From RHKX01 sp963784885 (GTDB lineage: Bacteria > Actinomycetota > Thermoleophilia > Solirubrobacterales > 70-9), in NCBI GenBank assembly GCA_963784885.1, contig CAWATA010000004.1:682001-746000 (forward strand): DNA of 64,000 nucleotides, in the 5' to 3' direction. This document shows positions 1 to 8,157 of this stretch, in pieces. A model generated the notes under the pieces. The model was not told where the DNA came from and did not search any database. It worked only from the letters and a program-made list of their open reading frames with translations. A program made the translations under genes and the position numbers. How positions within the stretch are numbered: the first letter of the stretch is position 1; every line of letters begins with the position of its first letter.

Positions 1-273
1 GCTCTCGGAGACCGGCCGGAGGTTGCGGCGGCGCCGCGGAGCCCCCTCGTCGGCGAAGATGTCGTCGATGTCGTCGGCCGGCTCGTCGCGGCGGAGGCGG
101 CGGACGTTCGACGGCGGAGGCGGCTCACGGCGACGGCGCGACGAAGCCGGCACCGCCTCCTCGGAGACCGTGTCGGGCTCGTAGGAGTCGTATTCGTCCT
201 CGTAGCGGTAGTCGTGATCCTCGGCGAGACCGAAGTAGACGAGGGCTCTGTTCCATGTATCGCGTACGGCCAT
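1..273 (-). CDS. sepF: SepF cell-division protein, N-terminal part (cut by window edge)
   Basis: The reverse strand reads an open frame from the ATG at 273 to the window edge with no stop, so only the first 91 residues are visible. It starts MAVRDTWNRALVYFGLAEDH, the typical amphipathic membrane-targeting helix of SepF, followed by an acidic Tyr/Glu/Asp-rich linker and an Arg/Pro-rich stretch. SepF anchors and aligns FtsZ filaments at the division septum; its FtsZ-binding core lies beyond the edge. It sits just downstream of yggS and pgeF on the same strand, the usual order in Gram-positive division clusters. The identity is secure from the N-terminus and context. Confidence 0.9.
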   Translation of the reverse strand, partial: MAVRDTWNRALVYFGLAEDHDYRYEDEYDSYEPDTVSEEAVPASSRRRREPPPPSNVRRLRRDEPADDIDDIFADEGAPRRRRNLRPVSES

Positions 274-383
274 TGTCGCGCTCTCTTCGCCCGGCGAGGA
301 CGAAGTCCTGCGACAAGTATGACGCTCGACGCCGCCCGGGAAAAGCCCTCCATCCGGCTGCCACGACGCTTGCAGCGTCGCGT

Positions 384-1016
384 TCAGGAGAACAGCGTGC
401 TGCCGATCCGGATCGTGGTCGCGCCCTCCTCGACGGCGACCGGCCAGTCCTGACTCGTTCCCATCGAGAGCCGCTCGAGCCCGTGAGCGGCGGCGAGCTC
501 GGCGAGCCGGGCGAAGTACGGCCGCGATTGCTCGGGGTCCTCGGTGAACGGCGGCATCGTCGAGAGGCCGGCGACGCGGACAGGACACGAGGCCAGCACC
601 TCACCGAGCGCGGACGGGTCCACGCCGCCCTTCCCCTCCTCGCCGGCGACGTTGACCTGGATCAGGACCTCGGTGCACTCGTCGCCGTGTTTGGCCAGCT
701 GCTCGATGACGCTCGCGGAGTGGACCGAGTGAATCAGGCGGACGAGGGGCAGCACGTCGCGGACCTTGCGGCTCTGGAGGTTGCCGATGAAGTCCCAGGT
801 GAAGGCGTCGCCCCAGCGCTCGTGCTTCTCCTGCAGATCTCCGAGCCGGTTCTCGCCGACGAGCTCGACCCCCGCCTCCGCCAGCGCTCCCATCTCCTCG
901 CAGGGGACGTACTTGCAGGCGACGAGGATCTCGGTGCCCTCCGGCACCGACGAGCGGACCGCGGCGAGCCGGTCGGCGACGCGCCGCGGGTCGATGTCGC
1001 GAAACGGCTCGACCAT
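384..1016 (-). CDS. yggS: YggS/PLPBP family pyridoxal-phosphate homeostasis protein
   Basis: This 210-residue protein has the one-domain alanine-racemase-like barrel of the YggS family. The PLP-binding lysine is visible in VACKYVP near residue 35, followed by GENRLGDLQEK, WDFIGNLQSRK and the phosphate-binding end LSMGTSQDW...TTIRIGSTLF. The usual GMS of the family reads GTS here. The family binds PLP without a known enzymatic activity and keeps free PLP and amino-acid pools balanced. Its ATG (1016) lies one base after the pgeF stop, so the two are probably translationally coupled, and sepF follows 110 bases downstream. Confidence 0.92.
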   Translation of the reverse strand: MVEPFRDIDPRRVADRLAAVRSSVPEGTEILVACKYVPCEEMGALAEAGVELVGENRLGDLQEKHERWGDAFTWDFIGNLQSRKVRDVLPLVRLIHSVHSASVIEQLAKHGDECTEVLIQVNVAGEEGKGGVDPSALGEVLASCPVRVAGLSTMPPFTEDPEQSRPYFARLAELAAAHGLERLSMGTSQDWPVAVEEGATTIRIGSTLFS

Positions 1017-1017
1017 C

Positions 1018-1758
1018 TCAGCCGATCGCCCTGACGAGTCCGGCCTGCCGGCCGGTGTCGCCGCCCTCGCCGCGGTGGGAGAAGAAGGTGGTGCGTTCGC
1101 AGCAGGTGCAGATGCCGGCGTCCTCGACGGCGTTCACCCCGGCCCGTTCGAGCAGGCGGCGGGCGACCTCCTTGAGGTCGAGCATCCGGCCGGCGGCGAC
1201 GCCGTCGCCGAGCGGCGCGAAGGCGCCGAGGACCTCGTCGCCGACCTCGTAGCAGCATGGCCCGATGCCGGGACCGATCGCCGCCGTCGTCGCGCCGACG
1301 GCCTCGGCCCCCTCGCCGACGATTCCCGCAGCCATCCCGCGCCACCCGCAGTGGAGCATCGCGAGGCCGCCGGGCCCGGCCAGGGCGATCGGAAGGCAGT
1401 CGGCGACGAAGACCAGCGCGGCGAGGCCGGAGAAGTCGACGACGTGCCCGTCGCGCTTCGGCGGATCGGGCGCGGGCTCGGGCCAGAACGGCGGGTCCTG
1501 GGGCCGGTCGTGGCGAGCGATCGCGGCCCCGTGAACCTGGCGGCCGATCACGACACGGCCGGGGTCGATGCCGAGGGCGACGCAGAGGCGCATCCGGTTG
1601 GCGACAACGCGGTCGGTCTCGTCGTCGGTCAGGACGCCGAGGTTGAGGCTCTCGAACCGACCCTCGCTGACCCCGCCGAGGCGGGTCGAGAACGCGGCGA
1701 GCGCGCCCGGGAGGTCGGCCTCGAGCCATCGCGTTCCTTCGCCCTCGCACCAGCGCAT
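1018..1758 (-). CDS. pgeF: PgeF/YfiH laccase-domain protein (purine nucleoside phosphorylase/peptidoglycan editing factor family)
   Basis: Family motifs are clear: SLNLG, RQVHGA, VADCLPIAL, MLHCGWRGMAAGIV and GPGIGPCCYEVG; the His and Cys residues are the expected metal ligands. The family includes YfiH proteins with purine nucleoside phosphorylase/adenosine deaminase activity and an E. coli member linked to peptidoglycan precursor editing. The frame is open up to 1851, but that would overlap the upstream gene; the ATG at 1758 gives a normal N-terminus (MRWCEGEGTRW) and 246 residues, so I chose it. It sits between the nucleotidyltransferase gene and yggS, as in division clusters. Confidence 0.88.
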   Translation of the reverse strand: MRWCEGEGTRWLEADLPGALAAFSTRLGGVSEGRFESLNLGVLTDDETDRVVANRMRLCVALGIDPGRVVIGRQVHGAAIARHDRPQDPPFWPEPAPDPPKRDGHVVDFSGLAALVFVADCLPIALAGPGGLAMLHCGWRGMAAGIVGEGAEAVGATTAAIGPGIGPCCYEVGDEVLGAFAPLGDGVAAGRMLDLKEVARRLLERAGVNAVEDAGICTCCERTTFFSHRGEGGDTGRQAGLVRAIG

Positions 1759-1783
1759 CGCCGGAGACGATCCCAGATCGCGG

Positions 1784-2905
1784 TCAGCCGGATCGGCCGG
1801 CGGCCTCGAGGGCGGCCTCGAGCTCCGCGGCGCGACCTGCGGCGATCTCACCGTCGAGCTTGCGCCGCAGCGCCTCGCCGAGCGCGACGCCGATCGCCGG
1901 GCCGCTCGGGATCCCCGCGGCGATCAGGTCGTCGCCGCCGATCTCGAGACCGATCTCGCTCCATTCGCGCAGATAGCGCTCGACCCAGGCTCCGCCCGCG
2001 GCGTGCGCCACCAGCAACACCGCGCGGTCGGCGCCGGCGGCGAGCCCGACCGCATCCGAGGGGCGGGCGGGACGGGCGGCGGCGAGCAGCCGCGCCTGCT
2101 CGAGGCCGGCCGCGACGCCGGCCGCGATCAGCATCCCCCTGATCCCCGGCTCGGCGTGGCCGGCCCAGACCGGGTCCATCCGTGTCGCGCCGACGGCATC
2201 GAGCAACTCCTGCGCCCCCTCGGCCAGGGGCAGCACTCCCCACTCGGCCAGCAGCCGGAACCCGCGAGCAGCTTCGTGCTCGGCGGCGAGGCGGCGGAGC
2301 TCGGCGTCGCGGCGGTCCGGGGTGACGAGGCCGAGGTCGGTCGCGGCCAGCAGGCGCCGGGTCCCCGGGTCCGGGGCGAGCCCGAGGCGGGCGCAGTAGC
2401 GAGCACCCCGGATCGCCCGGGTCGGATCGTCATCGAAGGAGCGCTGGTGAAGTACCCGGAGGATTCCAGCGGCGATGTCGCCGGAGCCGCCGAAGGGGTC
2501 GAGGATGCGGTGCGGAGCCGCGACGGCGATCGCGATCGCATTGACCGTGAAGTCGCGCCGGCCGAGGTCCTCCTCGATCGGAGCCGGAGCGACGTCGGGC
2601 AGGGCACCGGGCCCGGAGTAGGTCTCGACCCGCGTGCGGGCGATGTCGGCGTGGCGTCCATCGCCCAGGTCCACGACCGCCGTCTCGAAGCGGTCGTGGC
2701 GCTTCGCCGGCATTCCGAGCTGCTCGAGAACCGGTTCGAGGTCGGAGTCGACCGCCACGTCGACGTCCGCGTCCGGCGTGGACCCGGCGACGAGGGCGCG
2801 GGCGACGCCGCCGACGATCCAGGCGTCGAACCCGGCGAGGACCTCGCCGACGCGGCCGAGCCGGAGCCGGTCGACGCCGGCGGCGAGATCGTTGCCGGGT
2901 GGCAT
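1784..2905 (-). CDS. cca: CCA tRNA nucleotidyltransferase / poly(A) polymerase family protein
   Basis: This 373-residue class II nucleotidyltransferase would add CCA to tRNA 3' ends. The fold signature is present: VGG near residue 31, the metal-binding pair in DADVDVAVDSD, the nucleotide-selecting DLGRRDFTVNAIA, LDPFGGSGDIAAG, and the neck-helix DPTRAIRGARYCARLG. The first motif reads VGGVARALVAG rather than the usual GG-x-VRD-x-LLG, so its Arg-Asp pair is lost. No HD domain is visible. It could instead be a poly(A) polymerase-like relative; sequence alone does not separate these. It starts back-to-back with the beta-propeller gene and runs towards pgeF with a 25-base gap. Confidence 0.75.
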   Translation of the reverse strand: MPPGNDLAAGVDRLRLGRVGEVLAGFDAWIVGGVARALVAGSTPDADVDVAVDSDLEPVLEQLGMPAKRHDRFETAVVDLGDGRHADIARTRVETYSGPGALPDVAPAPIEEDLGRRDFTVNAIAIAVAAPHRILDPFGGSGDIAAGILRVLHQRSFDDDPTRAIRGARYCARLGLAPDPGTRRLLAATDLGLVTPDRRDAELRRLAAEHEAARGFRLLAEWGVLPLAEGAQELLDAVGATRMDPVWAGHAEPGIRGMLIAAGVAAGLEQARLLAAARPARPSDAVGLAAGADRAVLLVAHAAGGAWVERYLREWSEIGLEIGGDDLIAAGIPSGPAIGVALGEALRRKLDGEIAAGRAAELEAALEAAGRSG

Positions 2906-2931
2906 GCCTCCGTAGGATGCTGCCTTCGCCG

Positions 2932-4362
2932 ATGAAGCGGATCCTGACCATCTGGCGCGACATGACCGGTGCGGAGCGCGCCGTCGTCGCGGCTGCGACG
3001 CTGGCCCTTCTGGTCACCGTCGTCGCGGCCCCGTTCGCCCTGCTCAAGCGCCCGGACGACGTGTCGAACCCCGACGCAGCGTTCGCCCGCAAGGAGGGTG
3101 CCGGCAAGGAGAAGGAGCCGAAGCCCGCGAAGACGATCAACTGGACGCGCTACGGCTACGACGTCGGGCGCAGCAAGTTCCTCGACTCTCCGCGGGTGCG
3201 GCCGCCGTTCGGCAAGGTCTGGAAGTACACCGGCGACGAACTGATCGAGTTCCCGCCGATCGTCGTCGACAACCGCCTCTTCTTCATCGACAACGACGGT
3301 GTCTACGTCGCCCTCGACGCGAAGACGGGCAAGGTCGTCTGGAAGAAGCGGCTCGCTTCGCTGAACGCGTCGTCACCCGCCTACTTCAAGGGCGTCCTCT
3401 ACAGCGTCAGCCTGTCGCCCGGCCAGGCGCTCGCGGTGCGCGCCCGCGACGGCAAGGTCCTCTGGCGGAAGCCGCTCGACGGCCGGGCGGAGTCCTCTCC
3501 GCTGATCCTCAAGGGCCGAATGTACTTCGGCAACGAGGCCGGAGAGCTGCTCGCGCTCGACATCAAGGACGGCTCGACTATCTGGGAGACGAGCCTCGGC
3601 GGCGCGGTCAAGGCCGCGCCGGCGTTCGACTCCGGCAAGCTCTACGTCGGCGACTACGGGGGCAAGATGAACGCGGTCCGCGCCGACGACGGAAAGCTCG
3701 TCTGGCAGACCTCCGATCTCGGGCTCGGGATCGCCGGCTCGGGGCGCTTCTACTCGACCGCCGCCGTCGCGTTCGGACGGGTCTACGCCGGCGACGTCGA
3801 CAACCGCGTCTACAGCTTCGACGCTGAGAGCGGCGAGATCGCCTGGACGTTCTCCGCCGGCGACTACGTCTACTCGGGGATCGCCGCGGCCGACACCAAG
3901 GGCACCGGGCCGACCGTCTACTTCGGCTCCCACGACCGCAACGTCTACGCGGTCGACGCGAAGACCGGGAAGGAGAAGTGGTCGGAGGGCGCCGGCGGGC
4001 AGATCAGCGGCCCGGCGACGGTGATCGGCGACGTGGTCTACGTCTCGACGTTCTCGGGCAATGCCACGATCGGGCTCGACCTCGGGACCGGCCGGCGGGT
4101 CTTCAGCTACGACGACGGCGAGTACGGGCCGGTCGTCTCCGACGGCCAGACCCTCTATCTCACCGGCGGCGTGACGGTCGTCGCCTTCGAGCCCGTCGAC
4201 ATCGGCAACTTCAAGTACAAGACCAACAAGGGCCAGAAGGGCATCGTTCCCCCGCATCAGCAGCGCAAGGCCAGGCAGGCGGCCCGCAAGCGCGCGCAAC
4301 AGGGCGCCCGGGGCGGCGGGCAGCAATCCGGGCAGTCCAAGAACGACGGGAAGAACTCGTGA
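2932..4362 (+). CDS. Membrane-anchored PQQ-type beta-propeller protein
   Basis: An N-terminal hydrophobic segment (about residues 15-35) anchors a propeller built from repeated blades, each ending in a Gly-Lys-x-x-Trp type motif: GKVVWKKRL, GKVLWRKPL, STIWETSL, GKLVWQTSD, GEIAWTFSA and GKEKWSEGA. The C-terminal 45 residues are a basic Lys/Arg/Gln/Gly-rich tail. The fold resembles PQQ-dependent dehydrogenases and BamB, but no catalytic residues are obvious, so it may be a binding or scaffolding protein outside the membrane. I chose the ATG at 2932 (MKRILTIWRDM) because it places a short basic stretch before the membrane segment; upstream ATGs at 2899 and 2917 are possible. It is divergent from the cca-like gene. 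Confidence 0.75.
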   Translation: MKRILTIWRDMTGAERAVVAAATLALLVTVVAAPFALLKRPDDVSNPDAAFARKEGAGKEKEPKPAKTINWTRYGYDVGRSKFLDSPRVRPPFGKVWKYTGDELIEFPPIVVDNRLFFIDNDGVYVALDAKTGKVVWKKRLASLNASSPAYFKGVLYSVSLSPGQALAVRARDGKVLWRKPLDGRAESSPLILKGRMYFGNEAGELLALDIKDGSTIWETSLGGAVKAAPAFDSGKLYVGDYGGKMNAVRADDGKLVWQTSDLGLGIAGSGRFYSTAAVAFGRVYAGDVDNRVYSFDAESGEIAWTFSAGDYVYSGIAAADTKGTGPTVYFGSHDRNVYAVDAKTGKEKWSEGAGGQISGPATVIGDVVYVSTFSGNATIGLDLGTGRRVFSYDDGEYGPVVSDGQTLYLTGGVTVVAFEPVDIGNFKYKTNKGQKGIVPPHQQRKARQAARKRAQQGARGGGQQSGQSKNDGKNS

Positions 4363-4402
4363 ACCCGACGAAACCCACCGCGTGGGAGGAAAACATCGGG
4401 TT
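4362..4402. terminator. Nested inverted repeat between convergent genes
   Basis: AACCCGA (4362-4368) pairs with TCGGGTT (4396-4402), and inside it CCCAC (4374-4378) pairs with GTGGG (4382-4386). It begins on the last base of the propeller stop codon and ends 20 bases before the hisF stop, so a bidirectional terminator role is likely. There is no U-tract on either strand. Confidence 0.45.
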
Positions 4403-4422
4403 GACCGCGGACCAGCGCCGGG

Positions 4423-5187
4423 CTACCTGACGTCGATCCCGGCGCTCCGCATCGCCCGCTTCGCCTCGGCGATCGTGTAGCGCCCGTAGTGGAAGATCGA
4501 GGCGGCGAGGACGGCGTCGGCGCCACCCTCGGCGATCCCGGCGGCGAGGTGATCGAGGGTGCCGACTCCGCCGGAGGCGATCACCGGGATCGGGACGGCA
4601 CTTCCGACGGCGCGTGTCAGCTCGAGGTCGTAGCCGTCCTCGGTCCCGTCGCGGTCCATGCTGGTCAGCAGGATCTCCCCCGCCCCGCGCTCGGCTGCCT
4701 CGACCGCCCAGGTGACGGCGTCGCGGCCCTCGACGCGACGGCGCCCGCCGGCGACGTACACGTCCCAGGCAGCGTCCGGGCCGGGGATGCGCCGGGCGTC
4801 GATCGCGACGACGACGCACTGCGAGCCGAAGACGGCCGCGAGCTCGCCGATCAGGTCCGGGCGCGCGAGGGCGGCCGAGTTGATCGCGACCTTGTCGGCG
4901 CCGGCGTCGAGAACGGCCTGCGCGTCGGCGACCGAGCGGATCCCGCCGCCGATCGTGAACGGGATGAAGACCTCGTCGGCGGTTCGGCGGGCGAGCCGGA
5001 CGATCGTCTCGCGGTCCTCGTGTGAGGCGGTGATGTCGAGGAAGACGAGCTCGTCCGCGCCTTCGGCGTCGTAACGCGCGGCCAGCTCGACCGGGTCGCC
5101 GGCGTCGCGGATGTCGACGAAGTTCGTCCCCTTGACGACGCGGCCGTCGTCGACGTCGAGGCAGGGGATCAGGCGCTTGAGCGGCAC
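4423..5187 (-). CDS. hisF: Imidazole glycerol phosphate synthase, cyclase subunit HisF
   Basis: HisF takes ammonia from HisH and converts PRFAR to imidazole glycerol phosphate and AICAR. This 254-residue (beta/alpha)8 barrel has both catalytic aspartates in context: CLDVDDGRVVKG (Asp 11) and VVAIDARR (about Asp 130). The phosphate-binding segments FTIGGGIRS, KVAINSAA and IASGGVGTLDH are intact. It is the last gene of the his run; the 31-base stretch before its start separates it from a small unknown gene. Confidence 0.97.
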   Translation of the reverse strand: MPLKRLIPCLDVDDGRVVKGTNFVDIRDAGDPVELAARYDAEGADELVFLDITASHEDRETIVRLARRTADEVFIPFTIGGGIRSVADAQAVLDAGADKVAINSAALARPDLIGELAAVFGSQCVVVAIDARRIPGPDAAWDVYVAGGRRRVEGRDAVTWAVEAAERGAGEILLTSMDRDGTEDGYDLELTRAVGSAVPIPVIASGGVGTLDHLAAGIAEGGADAVLAASIFHYGRYTIAEAKRAMRSAGIDVR

Positions 5188-5218
5188 GGAGCGGAGATTA
5201 GGGAGCGCCGGGCGGCGG

Positions 5219-5506
5219 TCAGGCCCTCTTCTTGCCGAACGGGCCGCTCGTCGTCGCGGCGCTCTTTGCGAAGGCGCCGGGCTCGAGCTTCGTGACGAGC
5301 TCCTTGATCCGGCTGCGCTCGCGGCTGGTCAGGTTGCCGGGCCGGCCCCTTGACTTGGTCAGCAGCCCGCGCAGCTCGCCCACCTCGCCGGGCCCGAGCT
5401 TGTCGAGGTGCCGCTTGGCGATCAGCGCCACCTCGGCGACGATCATCACCCGGCCCCAGAGGCTCCATTTCGAGGCGCCCTTGCCGACGGTGCCGATCAG
5501 TCCCAT
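5219..5506 (-). CDS. Small conserved-looking protein between hisA and hisF, unknown function
   Basis: This 95-residue frame starts with an ATG (5506) placed immediately after the hisA stop with no gap, the pattern of a translationally coupled operon gene. The N-terminal 35 residues (GKGASKWSLWGRVMIVAEVAL) form a Trp-containing, moderately hydrophobic helix; the rest is basic, with SRERSRIKELVTKLEP and a C-terminal GKKRA. I do not recognise the family. It may be a membrane-associated or nucleic-acid-associated small protein. Its location suggests co-expression with histidine biosynthesis but does not prove a role in it. Confidence 0.7.
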   Translation of the reverse strand: MGLIGTVGKGASKWSLWGRVMIVAEVALIAKRHLDKLGPGEVGELRGLLTKSRGRPGNLTSRERSRIKELVTKLEPGAFAKSAATTSGPFGKKRA

Positions 5507-6259
5507 TCACTCCTCCATCTGGTTGCCTGCGAGGGCGCCGAGCGCCGCCGCCACGGTGAAACGTCTCTCGTACAGGGCCCGGCCCACGATCACGCCGCCG
5601 AGCGGCCGCTGCGCGAACCCGCCGAGCCGGGTCAGATCCTCGAGCGTGCCGACCCCCCCGGAGTAGATCAACTCGGCGCCGGTCGCGGCGCAGGCGTCGA
5701 GCACCGAGCCGAGGCCGTCGATGCCGGGGCCCTCGAGCGTCCCGTCGACTTCGACCGGCGTGTAGACGAAGCGCCTCACCCCGCGCGAGCCGAGGGCGGC
5801 GATCGCGTCCTCCACCGCGGTCTCGGTGGGCTCCTCCCAGCCCTCGACCGCGACCCGCCCGCCGCGGGCGTCCACGGACGCCACGATCCGCTCGCCGTGC
5901 GCGGCGGCGAGGGCGCCGAGCAGGTCGGGGTCGCGCTGGGCCGAGGTTCCGAGGACCGCCCGGGCCGCGCCGGCCGCGAAGACGGCCTCGACGCTCGCAG
6001 CGTCGCGGAGGCCGCCGCCGACCTGGACGGGCACGTCAACCGCGGCGGCGATCCGCTCGATCACGACGAGGTTCTCGGGTCTGCCGGAGCGGGCGCCGTC
6101 GAGGTCGACGACGTGGACGATCGACGCGCCGCCGTCGACCCAGCGGCGCGCGGCATCGACGGGATCGGCGTCGTAGCCGGTCTCGCGGGCGTAGTCGCCC
6201 CGCAGGAGCCGGACGGCGCGACCGCCGCGGATGTCGATCGCCGGATAGAGCGTCAGCAT
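5507..6259 (-). CDS. hisA: ProFAR isomerase HisA
   Basis: HisA carries out the Amadori rearrangement of ProFAR to PRFAR. The 250-residue barrel begins LYPAIDIRGGRAVRL, which holds the first catalytic Asp (PAIDIRGG), followed by VVDLDGARSGRPEN, PVQVGGGLRD, the second-half Asp in VASVDARGG and the phosphate loop YSGGVGTLEDL. In some actinobacteria the enzyme is the bifunctional PriA that also serves tryptophan synthesis; no trpF is visible here, so that remains possible but unproven. It is 14 bases from hisH. Confidence 0.96.
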   Translation of the reverse strand: MLTLYPAIDIRGGRAVRLLRGDYARETGYDADPVDAARRWVDGGASIVHVVDLDGARSGRPENLVVIERIAAAVDVPVQVGGGLRDAASVEAVFAAGAARAVLGTSAQRDPDLLGALAAAHGERIVASVDARGGRVAVEGWEEPTETAVEDAIAALGSRGVRRFVYTPVEVDGTLEGPGIDGLGSVLDACAATGAELIYSGGVGTLEDLTRLGGFAQRPLGGVIVGRALYERRFTVAAALGALAGNQMEE

Positions 6260-6273
6260 GGCCCGGCGACCGA

Positions 6274-6912
6274 TCAGGCGGCCGCGGGAGCGGTCGCGAG
6301 CGCTGCGAAGTTCGCGAGCATCCGCAGTCCGGCGGCGCTGGACTTCTCGGGATGGAACTGGGTGCCGAACACGTTGTCGCGCCCGACGACCGCGGCGAAG
6401 CGCTCCCCGTACTCGGCCGACGCGATCCGCTCGCGGGCGCGCGGGCGCGCGGCGAGCGAGTGGACGAAGTAGAACGGCTCGCCGTCGGCGATCCCGGCCG
6501 TCAGCTCCGAATCCCGCTCGATCAGCAGGTGCGCCCAGCCGATGTGCGGGAGCTTCAGCCCGGGAGCGGCGAGGGGCTCGACCGATCCCGGCAGGAGCCC
6601 GAGGCCGCGGGCGCCGCCGTGTTCGGCCGACGCCTCGAACAGCAGCTGCATTCCGAGGCAGATCCCGAGCACCGGGACGCCCGCGGCGGCGCGTTCGCGG
6701 ATCGGCTCGCCGATGCCGCGGCGCTCGATCTCCCGCATCGCCTCGGGAAACGCTCCGACTCCGGGAAGGACGAGGGCCGGCGCAGCTGCCAGCTCCGCCG
6801 GGTCCGAGCTGACCGTCGCGTCGACCCCGACGTGCTCGAACGCCTTCGCGACCGACCGCAGGTTGCCCATCCCGTAATCGGCGATCTTCAGCTCCGGCGC
6901 GCTGGTGCTCAC
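6274..6912 (-). CDS. hisH: Imidazole glycerol phosphate synthase, glutaminase subunit HisH
   Basis: HisH hydrolyses glutamine and channels ammonia to HisF. The class I amidotransferase triad is visible: the nucleophile Cys in GICLGMQLLF, and His and Glu in GTQFHPEKSS. The N-terminus IADYGMGNLRSV is typical. I chose the GTG at 6912 (VSTSAPELKIADYG); another in-frame GTG at 6948 adds 12 residues. Neither has a convincing ribosome-binding site. The 3' neighbour hisA starts 14 bases downstream. Confidence 0.93.
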   Translation of the reverse strand: MSTSAPELKIADYGMGNLRSVAKAFEHVGVDATVSSDPAELAAAPALVLPGVGAFPEAMREIERRGIGEPIRERAAAGVPVLGICLGMQLLFEASAEHGGARGLGLLPGSVEPLAAPGLKLPHIGWAHLLIERDSELTAGIADGEPFYFVHSLAARPRARERIASAEYGERFAAVVGRDNVFGTQFHPEKSSAAGLRMLANFAALATAPAAA

Positions 6913-6944
6913 CGGCGCAATCTTATGGCCGCCGCTCCCGGCGG

Positions 6945-8081
6945 TCACGCCCGAGGACCGGTCAGCGGTTCTTCCGGATGACCGTCTTGACCGCCTTCAG
7001 GGCCGGTTTCGGCTTCGACTTCTTGGTCACCAGGCCTGACCACGGACACCAGTTGCAGGCGATCTCGGCCGGGCGGGAAGTCTCGCCACGTGTAGACGTA
7101 GGCGCCGAGCAGGTTCCAGGCCTTGCGCTTCCTGACGAGGAGGCTGAGGGAATCGCGGAGACGATTCGCCTGTCCCTTCTTGCCGACGACGAGATCGCTT
7201 CGAGCCGGCCCCTTGGAAGCCCAGCCGAGCTCGCCGACCAGGAGGCGGACCTTGCGGTCCCCCGCCTTCCGCGCGACCGCCCGCAGATCTTTCACGCGCT
7301 GCTTGAGCTGGTTGATCGTTGCGGCATAGGGATGCGCGTTGATCGCGTCGAAATGCTTCTCGATCCCCGGAACCTTGTACATCTGCTTCAGGAACTTGGT
7401 CGCCTTCATCGACTTCGGATCGCGCGGAGAGCCGTACATCCCTCCGAGCACGATCTTCGCCTTCGAGTCGACCTCGGAGATGCCCCTGTCGAATGACTCG
7501 ACCAGCCGCCCGTAGGCCCGGGGGTCCGCCTTCGGCGCCCAGTTGTTCTTCGAGTTCTGCTCGTTCCAGGCAAGCCAGACCTCGACCGGGAGGCGATCGA
7601 TCTCGGGGACGGCGTCGAAGTAGTCGCCGTTCGGGCCGTAACGCCGCGCCAGCGCCTCGGAGAACTTCCGCCACGCCTTCAGGTCGGCCTTGTCCTCAGG
7701 TCCGTAGAGACCCTTCTTCGTGTTCTTGTGGACGAACTTCGGGGTTCCGTAGACGACGAGCGCCGGCCGCATGCCGTTCTTCGCCGTGTAGTAGACACCG
7801 CGGTCGGAGGTGCTCCAGTCGTAGCCGCCGTTTCGGGTCTGCTGGATCGCAGCCCAGTTGACCGGGACCCGGTTCGTGCCGAATCCGGCGTCTCCCATGC
7901 CCCGGAAGTCCTCGTTGGTCGGGCCCTCGGCGAAGACGCCGAAGAAGTCGCTCGGGACCTTCGCGCCGGCCGGCTGGGCCGCCACGGCGGCCGCGAGGAC
8001 GAGGATCACGGCAACGGCGGCCACCGGGCGGCCACCGCGGTCGACGGCGCTTTGCAGGAGTCGGCGAAGCCGTGTGCTCAT
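6945..8081 (-). CDS. Secreted glycoside-hydrolase-like (cellulase-fold) protein with a 3' frameshift
   Basis: An N-terminal signal sequence (about residues 16-36, ending in AQPAGA) leads into a TIM-barrel-like protein with features of GH5/GH39-type enzymes: NRVPVNWAAIQ, PEIDRLPVEVWLAWNEQNSKNNW (a candidate acid/base Glu in WNEQN), INAHPYAATIN and LLVGELGWASKG (a candidate nucleophile Glu). After YTWRDFPPG the frame runs into a low-complexity tail to 6945. One base out of frame, the DNA encodes AEIACNWCPWSGLVTKK and a basic tail ending at a TGA at 6962-6964, which is the natural-looking C-terminus. So one extra base, around 7066-7075, disrupts the last 35 or so codons. Start: the ATG at 8081 rather than the GTG at 8099. 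Substrate unknown. Confidence 0.72.
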   Translation of the reverse strand: MSTRLRRLLQSAVDRGGRPVAAVAVILVLAAAVAAQPAGAKVPSDFFGVFAEGPTNEDFRGMGDAGFGTNRVPVNWAAIQQTRNGGYDWSTSDRGVYYTAKNGMRPALVVYGTPKFVHKNTKKGLYGPEDKADLKAWRKFSEALARRYGPNGDYFDAVPEIDRLPVEVWLAWNEQNSKNNWAPKADPRAYGRLVESFDRGISEVDSKAKIVLGGMYGSPRDPKSMKATKFLKQMYKVPGIEKHFDAINAHPYAATINQLKQRVKDLRAVARKAGDRKVRLLVGELGWASKGPARSDLVVGKKGQANRLRDSLSLLVRKRKAWNLLGAYVYTWRDFPPGRDRLQLVSVVRPGDQEVEAETGPEGGQDGHPEEPLTGPRA

Positions 8082-8131
8082 CTCAATCAGGTTAAGCACA
8101 TCGAGACCGCCGGAGTTGCGGCGCCGCCACC

Positions 8132-8156
8132 GGAAAACTTGCGCCCCGAGAGGGGC
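8132..8156 (-). terminator. Terminator-like hairpin after hisB
   Basis: Reading the minus strand, GCCCC-TCTC-GGGGC (8156-8143) is followed by GCAAGTTTTCC, so a 5-bp GC stem with a 4-base loop precedes a short T-run. It starts two bases after the hisB stop and could end or attenuate transcription before the glycosidase-like gene. Confidence 0.45.
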
Positions 8157-8157
8157 T

